A stretch of 64,000 nucleotides of DNA. It comes from Pseudoscleropodium purum. Its lineage: Eukaryota > Streptophyta > Bryopsida > Hypnales > Brachytheciaceae. The stretch is from positions 3,162,001 to 3,226,000 of the forward strand of contig OZ017795.1 in NCBI GenBank assembly GCA_963969395.1, written 5' to 3'. The number at the start of each line of letters is the position of its first letter. Position 1 is the first letter of the stretch. Positions 35,491 to 48,500 of the stretch are shown one piece after another. A program made the position numbers and the translations under genes. The notes under the pieces were generated by a model. The model did not search any database. It was not told where the DNA came from and was given only the letters and a program-made list of their open reading frames with translations.

Positions 35491-37172
35491 TTATCCAATA
35501 TCCAATAAGTGTCTGCCACCTGAACAGTGAGCACCGTTCACGTTATGATACCGGTATGCTTGTAGCAAAAGGTCGTTGCTGCACTTGCGCGCTCCCATCT
35601 GAAATCGTCCTGAAATGATAACTGGGGTCCAGTGCCAAGTCGGGATGAAAGCAACCAAAACAGATGAATGTTGGAATAAGAAACCCAAAGTGGATGAATA
35701 GACTCACTGATTGTAGATGGACTACCTGGCAAAAGTCAGAATCTCGAACCTCCGTCGGTACAGTATAGGCGGACGAAAGGAAGAAAGCGTCCCCGGCCAC
35801 ACAGTCAAGGCGGCAACGCCTGAAAAACGACGAACGAAATCTGGAAAAGACGAACGAAAGTCGAAGACGACGACGGAGTGCGTTACTTTCGCTCTGTTTC
35901 CGCGTTGCCTTGTTCCCTTTGCCAGTTTCCTATTCCCTTTCTCTTTGCTTGTGCTCGGCTGCTCGCCTGCTTCAGCTGCGCCGGTGCACGCTTGCGATCC
36001 CTGCACCTGGGTCTTCATGTGTGATCACGGGGCGCTTTGCTAGCAGCCATCGTCTGCCTCTCTGGTGAGTCTTGTTGCGTTCTCGTCTCCCGTACGCTTA
36101 CTTTGGCGTCGAGCTCTTGCAAGCGCTCTTGCTCTCCCGGGCGGGTTCCACTCCGAGAGTCGGTGCTTACTCTGCTTTGTGCTTTCGCTCATTCCTATTT
36201 CTAGCGCCTGCGTGTGCCACAGTATCACGTCTCACTATTTTATAGTATAAATCCTTGTTGCATTGATGCTCCTCCCCTGTTGCTGGCATTCCGTGCCCTT
36301 GGATCTCTGTCATTTCCTTCGCTTCTGTGTTCGCTTGGTGCCCCTGGGGCGATTCACAGTGGTTTGTCCAAGCGAAGGCACCTGAAATTGGTTCGCGTGT
36401 TCCCCCATCTTGGATGTCGTGATGCGATTCATTCTTCCTTCGGGAACTTCACCACCCTGATTTATCGAGAGTGATTTGGGGTTGCCACTTCCGAGCCTTA
36501 CAGGTAGAGATCTACCCGGGCTCGACGATATTGTTCCCTGCGAAGACCGGTTTGTGTTTGATTCTTGATTCTTTAGCGCCGTGTTACTGGTTTTTTTTTT
36601 GAGGGATTCAGGCGATATTACGAGTTGCAAATGGATTTTGGAAGCTTATTTGAGAGATGGGAGTTGGATGTGCTGTGAATGCTCTTGCGGAAGCTAGATC
36701 TGTTCTGAATCGAAGTTTCATCTCGAATGAGACACAGAAAGGATTTCTGATCGCTCAAGTTTTTGAGAGGGGTCACTGTAGAGCATCATGCTTCCCACGT
36801 ACATTTTTCGTTCAGATTCACTGTTTGTTTTGAAACGAGATCGCGTTCTGATAGGGAATTCAACTAGTATGAGAACCGTGAAAATCTCTGTCGTTTTATG
36901 GGTGTGGTTGTTTAGGGCACAATCTTCACCCTATGGACATGATCACTTTCCATCTTAGTTTAGAATTGTGGGCAGGTATGTGAGGGCGTTCACGATTTTG
37001 TTGCAGCAAGGGGCTGTGTTGGTTGGATTTATGCCGAAACCAGCTCGATAAGGGTTGCTGGATTCTTCACGGTGAAATGGATCTTTTCAGCATCGGGTGT
37101 TGGTCGTCTATGTCGATCTGCTTTTGTCTCGCTAATATCACGCGCTTCGACTTGCTTGTGGTAGGATTCACG
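35491..37172 (+). promoter_or_regulatory. Promoter, leader and probable 5' UTR intron of the PMT gene
   Basis: GC rises from about 35500, marking the gene island. A pyrimidine-rich leader with CGACGAACG words (35820-35880) precedes a good donor (CTCTG|GTGAGT at 36064/36065). A matching acceptor (TTTTGTTGCAG ending 37006) lies about 940 bp later, so a leader intron is likely. The downstream exon piece (37007-37172) is open in frame with the CDS and contains ATGs at or near 37080, but the residues there do not resemble the family N-terminus. Confidence 0.45.
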
Positions 37173-40100
37173 ATGGGGTCTCCGAAGATCGCGAACTTCG
37201 ACAATGCAAGGAAGCGTCGTGTGACTTGGTTGTTCGTTGTAGCCGGGCTTTGTTGCTTTTTCTACACTTTGGGTTCGTGGCAAAGCAGTGGTTCTCTCGT
37301 GGCGGTGGGTGGCAAGGCTGGAGAACCCTGTCCGTCATCGGTGCTTGATTTTGGGGCGCATCACGGGTTATCAAGCAAGACTAACGATGGGCTCAAAATT
37401 GAGCAATTTTCTGCTTGTGCCATGAAGTACAGTGAGGTCACGCCCTGTGAAGACCCGAAGCGTGCTATCAAGTTCCCCAGAGCCAAGTTGGAGTATCGTG
37501 AGCGTCATTGCCCACCGAAGAATGAGCAACTTAGATGCCTGGTTCCAGCTCCTCCAGGTTACAAGAATCCCTTCCGGTGGCCTGAAAGCCGCGATTTCGC
37601 ATGGTACGCCAACACTCCTCACAAGGAACTCACAGTGGAGAAGGCCATCCAAAAGTGGGTGCAGTTTCGTGGTGAAAAGCTCTACTTCCCTGGCGGTGGA
37701 ACGTTCTCTGCGGGTGGCGCGGACCAGTACATTTCGGACATTGCTGCTCTCATTCCCTTGGATGATGGATCCATTCGCACGGCCATTGATACTGGCTGTG
37801 GGGTAAGTACTTCCTCTGCTTCTAGCATTGCTGTTCTTTCACACTCTCCTTTCGACAGTTGTCGAGCCCATAGTCTGTAATGATTGGTTTATATTGGGAA
37901 CCTTGAGCAAATCCGTTTTCTCATTTACTCTCTGCAACAGGTGGCCAGCTGGGGAGCGTATTTGCTGAAGAAGAACATCCTGGCCATGTCGTTCGCACCA
38001 CGAGATACTCATGTCTCTCAAATTCAATTCGCTCTAGAAAGAGGAGTACCTGCCATTCTTGGAATCATGGCCACGATTCGGATGCCCTACCCGGCACGGT
38101 CATTCGACATGGCACATTGCTCTCGCTGCCTCATTCCTTGGGGCAAAGGGGGTAAGCAACAGCGGCACCCACTGACTGTAGAAAAGATGTAATTCTAAAG
38201 TGTAGTATTTCTCCTGGATTTGGTACAAATGTAGCAACGAAGATGTCCGCAGTGTTCTCACGTCCTCGACGTGGGGTGCCCGTGTTTTGTTCACAGGAGG
38301 TCTGGTTGCTACATTCTTACCTTAGATTTTATTTTCAGACTTATTTCCTGTGCGATGTTCCTGTACATTCGGAAGTATGTTCATGTTCCTTCCTAGAGCT
38401 CTTGTATGATGACATTGTTGACGTTAGGCAACCCTGCTGGTGTCCTTGGATCGAATGTTAAGCTAGTTGGTGTTGGATTTTATTAAGCATCCGTTGGCGA
38501 AACTCTTTTTGCTTTCAGTATTTCAATATTAATACTTGGTAGACTTGTGCTTTTCTGATGGAGTAGCTGACCGGTATGATGCGGTCAACTGTTTTGTCCG
38601 CCTTCTAAATTTCCTTCTAAAGTATAGTGCTATGACGCCTCTCTGAAAGTGATGGGGTATGTGTGCAGATAACATGTACCTAATTGAGGTGGACCGTGTT
38701 CTGAGACCTGGCGGTTATTGGATTCTGTCCGGTCCTCCCATTAACTGGAAGAAATACTACAGGGGTTGGGAGCGGACCCAGGAGGATTTGGAGGCGGAGC
38801 AGGACGAAATTGAGGACGCTGCTCGTCGTCTGTGCTGGAAAAAGCTGGTGGAGAAAGATAATCTGGCCATCTGGCAGAAGCCTCTGAATCATTTGGACTG
38901 CATAGCTTTTCATAAGAAGAATACCGAAGTCCTTCCTCGCATCTGCAGCAGTTTGGAGCACCCTGATCATGCTTGGTGAGTTCAATTCCAGTTCCTCCGT
39001 CTTGTTGGTTGAGCACTTAGACTAATCCATCTCAAGGGATTTTAGGCAAGTGCTGCTCAGGAATACTTACCCCTTGAAATTTACCCCTTTTCTACATGCT
39101 CTCTATGAAACATACACGGTGTGTGTGCATAGGGCGTGGGTCTCCCGAGCAGCACTTTACCCGTGGATTCGTAGGCCATTATCGAGATTAAATTATCATT
39201 GAGGAATGTTGATGTTATGATCTTGCACTGATAACACAGAAAGATATGGTCTCATCGTAGCAACCCTGAGATGGATGCTGATTTTCATTCCTCCAATTTC
39301 TGTGCAGGTATCGCAAGATGGAGTCTTGTATCACTCCACTTCCTGAAGTTATGAGTAAAAACGAGGTCGCAGGCGGTGAATTGGCCAAATTCCCTGCCCG
39401 CGTGAAGGCCATTCCCCCCAGAATCGCGAGCGGGAGTGTTCCCCTTATGACGGCTCAGAAGTTTAAGGAGGACTCCAAGCTGTGGGAGAAGCGGGTCACA
39501 TACTACAAAACTCATCTGATCCCTCCACTTACTAAAGGTCGGTACAGGAACATTATGGATATGAATGCAGGTCTTGGAGGTTTTGCTGCTGCCCTCGTTA
39601 AGGAACCTGTGTGGGTCATGAACGCCATGCCCCCTGAAGCTAAAGTGGACACTTTGGGTGTCATATATGAGCGTGGTTTTATTGGAACCTATCAAAACTG
39701 GTATGCTTCCTTTCTCTTTTGATGCAAAGCTTCTTGTACTGTTCACTGTCTTCTCCTGGAGGGCTTTACAATTTTCCAGCAGTCACTGAGTTGTTAGGGG
39801 ATTGACGACTGTCAGAGTATGTACGCATTTTACTGGTGATCTAGTTTAGCTATCCATCGTGGAAGAAGCACATCGACTTTGTTTTGGTTGACCTCAGTGC
39901 ATGATGTTTCCTTCTCATTGTAGTACTTTACGCTTGTGGTGTTATTTCACACTTGACCCTTCAATCCTCTTTTGGAAGCTTAGTCTCAGTTCTGTGCGAG
40001 TTCAATTCATGCTATGTGGTGGCGGAAGTAAACATTACTGGACTGACGAACTGAGTGGAATTGGCTTTAGGTGCGAGGCATTCTCCACGTACCCACGAAC

Positions 40101-40598
40101 CTACGACCTCATTCATGCCGACAGCGTGTTCAGCATGTACCAGGACAGGTATGCCATTCAAAATTGGCAATTTTCTCTTGTGCTTGGCATCTTGAACAAT
40201 GTTGATGACGTCTTCGTTGATTGTCCCTGGCACTCTCAGGATAATTCGCCTTGTGGTATTTATGCGTGAAGATGAATTTTAGTCTCATGTACTCTAGAAG
40301 TGGTTGTCCTGGGTATTGTCAATTGAATGTAAATTGTGGAACTTGGGATTCTTGCAGGTGTGATATCACCTACGTGCTTCTGGAGATGGACCGGATTCTG
40401 CGTCCCGAGGGTGCAGTGCTGGTCCGCGATGAAGTTGATGTTTTGACGAAGGTGATGGCCATCACTCAAGGAATGCGTTGGGAATGCCGATTGGCAGACC
40501 ACGAGGATGGCCCATACGTGAAGGAGAAGGTGATGGTCTGTGTCAAGACTTACTGGGTTGGGGAGGTCAATGCGGCCAACTCAACATTATCAGATTAA
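37173..40598 (+). CDS. Golgi putative S-adenosylmethionine methyltransferase, PMT2-type (DUF248)
   Basis: Six exons join in phase: 37173-37802, 37941-38151, 38669-38975, 39308-39700, 40071-40148, 40358-40598, giving 619 residues (the family is about 600-650). A short basic cytoplasmic tail (KRRVTW) precedes one membrane segment ([15 protein letters not shown], residues about 19-37), a type II Golgi protein. Conserved family blocks follow: [44 protein letters not shown]-binding [14 protein letters not shown] (spanning the exon 1/2 junction), [88 protein letters not shown] and a C-terminal KTYW. Relatives such as QUA2 are implicated in homogalacturonan methyl-esterification, so a role in wall pectin is inferred by family. 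The start fits the family better than the upstream in-frame ATGs because the anchor lies close to it. All introns are GT-AG. Confidence 0.95.
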
Positions 40599-43500
40599 GC
40601 GAAATGGTTGTATCATGTGTCACAACAAATTTAAGTACACAGCCTCTGCCTCTGGTTTGTGAGGCAAGAATAGCATTTAATTTGAGTTATTTTGTTAGTC
40701 ATAGAGCATGTACAGGCTACAGAGCCTATCTCCCTTTTATCAGATCAATTTAGAAAGTGCTTGCCAACTCTCAAAGTGAAGTGTCTGGCTGATGCTTCTA
40801 TTCCTTTTTTTCCAATTTTTTAGTTGACTGTGCTCGTGTCATCTGCATCCGCTTGCTTAACGTTGTTGGTTGTTTACGATTGGAAACATTGATTGGAATG
40901 ATTTAATTACGTTGTCTCTACACGAGTAGAAGCATGGGTTTGGTAGACTGGTCGCATGATCGCTTAAGTTACCGTAAACCCTAAATCCACCAAAGCAATC
41001 CTACAAAGCAATCCTAGAGTTAATTAATTAAGCTTGATTGTAGTTGACATGTCCCAAATTTATACTTTGTCAAATGGACTTGAGCTTATACAACATTTTT
41101 GGAAGAGTGATTTTGAAGAAAATGTTTTAAAATAAGCTTGATTGTAATTGATAATTTAACAAGCTAAGATAATATTTTGGAGATAATATTTTTGGACTTT
41201 AATTAAATTTGACTAAATTTAACATGTCCCAAAGTCAATTTTTGTACTTGTTGGGATGCATGGATTTTAAATAAGTAACTTCAAAGATCAAATTAGCTTG
41301 AAGTAAAACTTTTGTTCATGATTCTACCATTACTTCAACTCTAGTCTTAATGCCTAGTCTTCAAGGTCCATAATTCTACTAGTGCTAAGTAGGAGTTAAG
41401 AGGCCTAAATTGGAAAATATTGTAGTAGGATAAATATAGATTTGAAGTTGTATGAATGTTCTTAGCTCAAGATTCAAAGCTTCTTAGACTTTTGAGGAAA
41501 GTATATTAATTCTATTATCAAAGTACTTTGCCAAAATGATTTGATTTTTGGACCAATAGGTGCATTCTTCATTTCTACAATGATCTAGAAAATCATTCAT
41601 TGTCCACTTTTTGGTTGAGGCATTCTTGTAGGGTAAAGTAATACCTCAAAAATTCAAAACTTCTTCAAATATAGTTGAATTATTTCATGTATTGCTAAAG
41701 ATTTTAATATATCTATTCATTTCTTAGCTTACAAAATTGGAGAAACTACCAAAATTGGATTTGAATTTGTAAATATGTTAATCCCTAAAACACAACAATA
41801 TCACTTACATATTAAAAGATTATAAAATTTGATCATGAGGGTGTTAAAATTGTGAAAGTGATTTGAAATCTTTCAATCCCCTTTTAACATTTCAAATTTT
41901 AAAAATTGGTCACCAAAAAATATGAGGTTAAAGGACATAATATGCATAATCCCAATCAATTTATGGCTTCTCAAAATCTCTTCTAGAATTTTTAAAAATG
42001 GATTTCTAATGTGAATCTTTTCTCCAAGATCTAGTGTATTTGAGGCTCACTTCCAAGAGTTCTCAACACGATGAAAAGTAAAGATTGCAATGGACATCCT
42101 TGGACAAAATCTTGAATAGAAAAATTATAATCAATCATTTTCAAAATCAGATTTTTGATGCTAAAACTAGACTTCAAAAATGATTTTTCAAAAATATAAA
42201 ATACTAAAAGTAGAAACTGAATTAGGTTTATTTAACTTCAAAACATTGTTGATACCAAAGTTTGGTGCTTCAGAGGCATTTGGGGGTTAACTCATAAATA
42301 TTGAGTGGATAGAAGTGAATAAAATGTAAAAGTGCAAGTATGGCGAATTTCATTAAAATGGTAGCATTCTAGAAATCTGGCGGTTTTACATCTATACTTG
42401 TCTTAGATGTTCAAACCAACTATTGTGAAAGTGGCAAATTTCATATTCTATTTTAATGAAATTTTCCATAAGTATAAAAATTTTAGTATATGATGTCTTA
42501 TTCAACAAAAATTTCAAGGACAATACAAAAATTTCTCAAGTCTAATTCAAGATTGAATCTATAATAGTGCATCTAGTTTTGAATGGTAGGATTAATTGTA
42601 CATGTAGGAGTTCAAAAGAAAAATACAACGAGAATTTAAGAATTAAACTTAATAGAAATCTTTGATGCAATCACATATTGGGAAGAAATCAACTTCAAAT
42701 TATTAAAGTCTTCACTAGGCTCTCATATATAGGCATTGCATGTATTATGCAAGAATCTACCTAACTCACTTTAGTAATATGGTTTAAATTAGATGTACTT
42801 ATCATATGTCATTATCTAGATTAGGATTGTAACTTTCTATATTACACTAACAATGATATCTAGTGTCATTTATACTAATTGATTTCAAATGTTATAAGTT
42901 TTTGTGTGATCAATATTTTTATCAAAAATATAGATATCAATTCTATTTAAAGAAAAAAAAATCTTTAATAACATTGTTGGTGAAAATATTTATTGTGCAT
43001 AAAAACTTGCAACTTTTTGAAATCGATTAGTGTGGGTATCACTACATAACATTATTAGTCTATTGTAAAAGTGTAAAATAGCAAGGGATGTCATCGGTGG
43101 TCAAAATAGTTTCCATTATTTTCATCAACTATCAACTTATACTATATTGATTTATCCTTTTAGTGAAGTTACAAAATTAATTTTATGCAACCAAAAAATT
43201 GTAGAAATTTATGCGATACAATAATATTTCAACCTATGCTAATTTAGACTACTATGACCATATACAAGGGAATTTCTTGGCATAAATCACTATGAAAAAC
43301 TTCCTAAGATGAAAAATAAAAACAACTTGGATGAAAATGTATATCCAAAAATGAAAATTCCTACAAAATTTTAGGTGGTACTTTTGGAAAAATTTGATTG
43401 TATTAAAAGATATTTGAGATTTATAATGAGATTGATGAAAGATTCATTTGGCACACAAATCACAATCACCAACTACCGAGGTCATGAGTATTTCCATTCA

Positions 43501-43919
43501 AAGATCCCACTTTACTACCGAGGCATATAGTATTTGATAGTTTGATGGTTCAACCAAGTTCACCTTCTTATCGAGGCATTTCATCAACAACTATATAAGG
43601 CACTTGGCTTCACCACCATGTACACTTGTTCATTTCAACTTGTATTGTTGTTAGATGCTAGTATAATAAGTGCAGATTTTTTTGGTTTTCATTTTTAGAT
43701 GATAAGAAAAATAGTGTACATGGTAGGTAATGGTATTTCAGATATTTGGAAATCTTTATTTCTAGTGCAGCCAATCAAGTTCCAATTAGAGTGTTAGCAC
43801 AACTAGGAAACACTACAAGGTTGTTGTATTCTTCATTGTCTCCCCTTATCAAGATCCGCATCAAATAACAATAGTGAATAGAACTCTACTAGTGTAGAAA
43901 GGAGAACTTTCTTGAACCC
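40599..43919. other. PMT 3' region and AT-rich intergenic DNA
   Basis: The PMT 3' UTR probably occupies the first few hundred bases. No gene was recognised beyond it. An isolated A/B-type terminus (GGTGCTTCAGAGGCATTTGG then GGGTTAAC, about 42262) marks a repeat remnant. Confidence 0.45.
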
Positions 43920-44271
43920 ATGGCTTCACGACAACAATTCTATGTGAAATTGAAGGAAGGTGAAACCACAATTGTTTCATGGAAGAAGTTGGTGTCAAGT
44001 GCCAAAAGAGAGTTGGAGTTGGAGATACCTTCAAGCATTGTAGCAAACTCTAACTCTTCATTATTGAACAATCCGTATGATGAAGAATTAGATAAGTATT
44101 TTGTGAAGGGAAAGATGAGGACAAAGCATTTGGGATATTTTAAGGAATAGAGGAACACTTCAAAAGATTAGTGAACCTACTCCAATTGCAATTGTACACC
44201 CATCAAAAAAAAAGCATGTAGAATCTAAGCAAACAGTGCAAGTGTACCTTTGCCACTTAAAGTTGTGGTAA
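43920..44271 (+). pseudogene. Ubinuclein-like gene fragment (HIRA-complex subunit), broken
   Basis: The first frame (43920-44150) carries VKLKEGETTIVSWKKLV, matching the ubinuclein N-terminal hallmark GETTIVSWKKL. It then carries DEELDKYFVKGKMRTKHLGYF, resembling the Hpc2-related domain (DAELDEYF...GFFVNRGKLERI). The frame hits a stop at 44148-44150. The match continues in another frame (from about 44146) as NRGTLQKISEP followed by a lysine-rich stretch to a stop at 44269-44271. Weaker similarity may go on to about 44400 in further frames. The long linker between the two domains and all introns are missing. Intact ubinuclein has many hundreds of residues. This is a retrocopy or captured fragment, inactivated by at least one frameshift. 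Ubinuclein is a histone H3.3 deposition factor in the nucleus. Confidence 0.7.
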
Positions 44272-44399
44272 CTAAATAAAGGATATACAAACACCTTGTA
44301 ACAAGGAAGAAAAGGGAATCAATGGAAAGCAAGATCTTTTACAATAGTGAGACCAAGAACGATGCCAAAACTAGGAAATTGAAGTTGTAGAACCGCTAG

Positions 44400-45450
44400 G
44401 AAAAGGCAACACAAGGAATAAGATAAGAGGTAAGAATAGGAACCAAAGAAAGGCAAGAAAATTAAACTTCTACAAGGGCAAGATTAAGAGCCATGCCAAG
44501 CTTAGAAATTGGAGACAAAAATTAGAATTAGAAATTTATTTCTATTGAAGTGTGTTAATCCCCTTATGTCTTAAATCCTTTAACCATAGATTGGGATCAA
44601 TCTTCAATTTTGTTTCTTTGTTCCAATTATATTATAAATTAATGTTATACCACATTGTAAATTTTTTGGAGTCAAAGCTATGTGTTTTGAATTGTGTATT
44701 ATGTTTTTTCAAGTCTTGAAAGGAAGCTAGAATTCTTATGAATTGTTGAAGATTTTTCTTATATATGTCAAAAAATTCAATTCAATTACTAAATGTGCTA
44801 GAGAATTTCAAATTTTACAAAACATTTATAGAAAAATTCTATATCTTTATAATATCAAAGTGTCCATTGAAAATGATGAAATCCTTAAAAAGTTCGAATT
44901 GAAATAAAGTTCATGATATTCATCAAAACTTAAATATAAACAATAAATAAAACAATTGACATATTTTTTAATAATATGATTGAAAAGAAGATGGAGCTCC
45001 AAAAATATTGAAGTAGGGAGATTTAAAATCAAACACCTATTTTAAAGTGTGTCTTAACGAATTTAGATAATAAATAGAATATTTATTATAGAATATTTTA
45101 CTCTAGAACATTAAAAAAAGAATACAAATTTAAAAATCTATCAGTAACTTTGACATGTAATAATTACATTTATTAGATGATAAAATATCCTCTAGACTTT
45201 ACATAAGTTCAATCATAATATGCCAAGAGAATATAATGATATATTAAATGTTAATTTCTCTCTCTATATGATAATAATTGTAGGATCCAACATTATATAT
45301 TTATAATATAATGATACAATAATATATTTTTTATAAATTAAATTTTCTATTTTTTATGATTTATGAATATTTAGTCTATTCATTGTATTATTTTTTATTC
45401 AATATCATTGATATTAATCATTACGTGAAGTACGTAATTATCAATAGAGT
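44400..45450. other. AT-rich intergenic DNA, nothing identified
   Basis: No gene or repeat unit was recognised. Confidence 0.5.
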
Positions 45451-45452
45451 AT

Positions 45453-46114
45453 TAGTATACTTTGTGCCGTTGCCACAACCAAAATAAAAGTTAAAATTTA
45501 AAAAAAAAATTTAATATGTAAAAGTTTTGAAATTCAATATCTTTTATGCACAAAAAAGTGCAATGGCTTTGTTGTGGTGTAAAAGGTTGTGCACTTAACA
45601 CAAATAGAAAACTTTGAGCACAAGAGGAGTGCAAGGACTTTGTTGTGGTATAAGAAATTGTATTCATGATACAAATAGAAAACTTTCATGACAAAATAGT
45701 TCAAGGGCTTTGTTTTGTGGTGTTTAATTGGAAATGACATGTGAAATTTATGTTTTTTTCAAAATAATTTATGTTTTCTATTTGTATCATGAATTTTATT
45801 TTTTTAATTTATGTTTTTTCAAAATAATTTATGTTTTCTATTTGTATCATAATTTTATTTTTTTAATTTATGTATTTTCAAAATAATTTATTTTTGGATT
45901 ATTTTCAAGATAATTTCATTCAAAAATTTTAATTTTGAAATAATCCAAAAATCCATAACTTTCACACCATATGTCCAAATCCCATGAAATAAAGCCTATG
46001 CACCCTTCTATGTAGAGCATTTTTGAATTGTACCAAGAAAGCACTTGGGGTACTTATAATTTCTTAGATCTTAGCATATGAAACAAACAAAGCAAATAAA
46101 CAACCTAATTTAAG
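45453..46114 (+). repeat. G-family repeat, copy 2, expanded by two internal minisatellites
   Basis: It starts TAGTATACTTTGTGCCGTTG and continues with CCAAAATAAAAGTTAAAATT. The tail (CCTATGCACCC, ACCAAGAAAGCACTTGGG, AAATAAACAACCTAATTTAA) is the same as in the other copies. Between them, 45559-45720 is a 70-bp tandem repeat (units at 45559, 45629, 45699). Then 45748-45890 is a ~60-bp repeat containing CAAAATAATTTATGTTTTCT. Confidence 0.65.
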
Positions 46115-46119
46115 GTGTA

Positions 46120-48250
46120 GTTTATATTATACTAAATAAATAAATTGGGTTGCCTTAATAATTAGATCGTCTTACTCAAAAAGTTACTTCATAACTCACT
46201 ACTTGTTCAAATGAAGATGCAAGCCACTATCTAAACCTAGGCCATGAATCAATGCACCAACCCATGCAACTCATTACTGCATTGTTCTACAATGATTATA
46301 CATATTCATGTAATGTAGAATGTTGAGAAATTAGTGTAGGGCAACCTAATTTCACTATTTAGTGTAGTTAACATAATCCTAGTTTTGTTCAACTTGAGTA
46401 ATTGACAATGTTACTTATCTATTCTAGCTTATTGGAAGGCAAGTATAGAATGACCAATTTGATTGATGAGATTAATATGAATTATATAATTCAAATTGGA
46501 TTAAAAAAACTTTATATTAGAATCAGTGAAGAACATTGTATATATTGGTCAAAAAGTGAAGAGAATTAAACAAAAAAATATTTCTCTATATAAACCTTTC
46601 AAGACTACTAAATAACTCAATTTGGGCTACTTAATCCTTTAGGGTTTAATTATAATTGGTATAATAATTATGTAGAATTTAGGATTGGTGCTAACTCATT
46701 GCTCTTTTGCTACTCAAATTCTCAGCATGAGATAGTTTCCATATGTCCATATACGAGAGGTCATGAGTCAATTGATTGTATGTACTGGAAAGAGGTTCAT
46801 CTTTGGAGTGATGAGTTTATAAGTCTCCATATTTGCCATCAATCCTCTTTGCTATGTATAGATGAACCATTAATTTATCAATGAAGCACTTGATGATTTC
46901 TCTCAAATATATTTTGTCCTTAGAAGTTGGATTTGTTCATGGTTGTTAGCATAAAAAATGATGCTATTATTTATGTATTCCTTACTTGTAGAGGCTAAGG
47001 GAGCTGATTAATTTCTAATCTATAGGTTGCTCTCTTTCTATGAAGTTGTGGTGTAGTCTTGTAGTAGTTGTGGCACATTATAATTGGTTGCAAGGCTCTT
47101 AATATTGCAACCAACCCTTGGTTGATTTTGCAATTAGCTTATGGTCACAAATAGAAAGATCTATGTCACTATTATAGGTCAAAGAGAATTTTCCACTAAA
47201 AAATGCATAGCAATTACATTTTGGAAAAATATGCAATCCTTTCAAACTCTATTTCTGTGCATGGAAAAAATTCCACATTCAAAACACTATGATTTAAATA
47301 TGTGTAATTGCTTCAGTCGTTAAAAATGGGTTAGCTCTCTTATTACAAATGTTGAAAGGATTGAACTTCAAGGAATTTCTTTGCCTAATCTTTGCCTTCA
47401 ATGCAACACTAATGCTAGTGTGTGAGCGCAAAGACATAAACCTATGACCCTTAAGCCTAGTTGTAGGTATATACCTAGAAACATTTGAAGGTGACTATTG
47501 TAATATATGCACCTATATTATAGGTACACTACAGTATGGAAAGAATCTTTTTATCTAGGTACCATTAGATTTTTTTGGGGGGTCTGGAGGGCCGTTTGGG
47601 TTTGTTCCTCGTAATGTTTCTTGAGCAATTTGAGAACGGCCACTCTCAGAATTTTTATTTTTTTAATAATTTTTTTAAAATTTTAAAAATGCAAAAATAA
47701 GTTGGAAAAAGAAGATAAAAAAGTAATGTGGCAATGGCTATGCCACGTCACGCAGCTGTTGCAGGGTAGTGGAAACCTAGCTGAGTGCAGGGGAACTCAC
47801 AACCCTCTTGCGGGCTGAAATCTCATCTAATGCTATAATACAGACACCTATAACTATAAAAAAAAAGGTTTATAATACAGACTCCTATGCTCATGAGCTC
47901 ATAAATTTTATACTCACATACTAACAATGTACATGCTACTCAAATCAACAAATTAAAATATGACTCTTTCACCCAACACAAAGATCAAATGATTACATTT
48001 GTGGCTTTTAGCCTAGTAATAAGCCGAATGACAATTTTAGGTTCGACAATAATTATGATTTCTAAGTTTCTTCTATAGTAATCATCTTGTGGAATACCAC
48101 AAAGGCATGTCTCTTGATTGGTTGTTAATCAACATACAAAGAATATATTAATGTCTTGATTGTTAAATGACTCTAAAATTTAATGGACAAGACTACAATC
48201 TTTGTGCAATTATTTTCAATGTGTATGGTAGGGATGGCAAATGACAAAGT
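46120..48250. other. Intergenic DNA; GC-richer block at 47570-47830
   Basis: Mostly AT-rich with no gene. At 47570-47830 a block with GGGGGGTCTGGAGGGCCG, CACGTCACGCAGCTG and CTTGCGGGCTGAAAT differs in composition and may be an inserted element. I could not define its ends or class. Confidence 0.35.
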
Positions 48251-48500
48251 AATAAGGAAGAATGCAAACAAACAAACAAACAAATAAACAAAACCCCTCC
48301 TAAGAATGAATATTTTGTTCAATATAAATGTAGATTTTTCATCCAAATTCATTCTGGTCCCATAGACTCACCTATTATAGTTAGCTTTGGCAATTCTCCC
48401 TAAGCCAAGAAAGAAGAGAGATGAGTGGATGGAAAGGTACAAATAAAAAATCTTTTTCAATGAATAATACATCTAATTGTTGTCCACAATAGATCAACAT
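48250..48500 (+). repeat. D-family repeat, copy 2
   Basis: Direct copy of 24505-24740, with the same order of blocks. It adds an (AAAC)n run at about 48268-48292. Confidence 0.7.

Noticed and set aside
37023..37172. Upstream in-frame start for the methyltransferase
   Set aside because: It would add 50 residues before the membrane anchor; family members start close to the anchor, and an acceptor at 37006 suggests this is leader.
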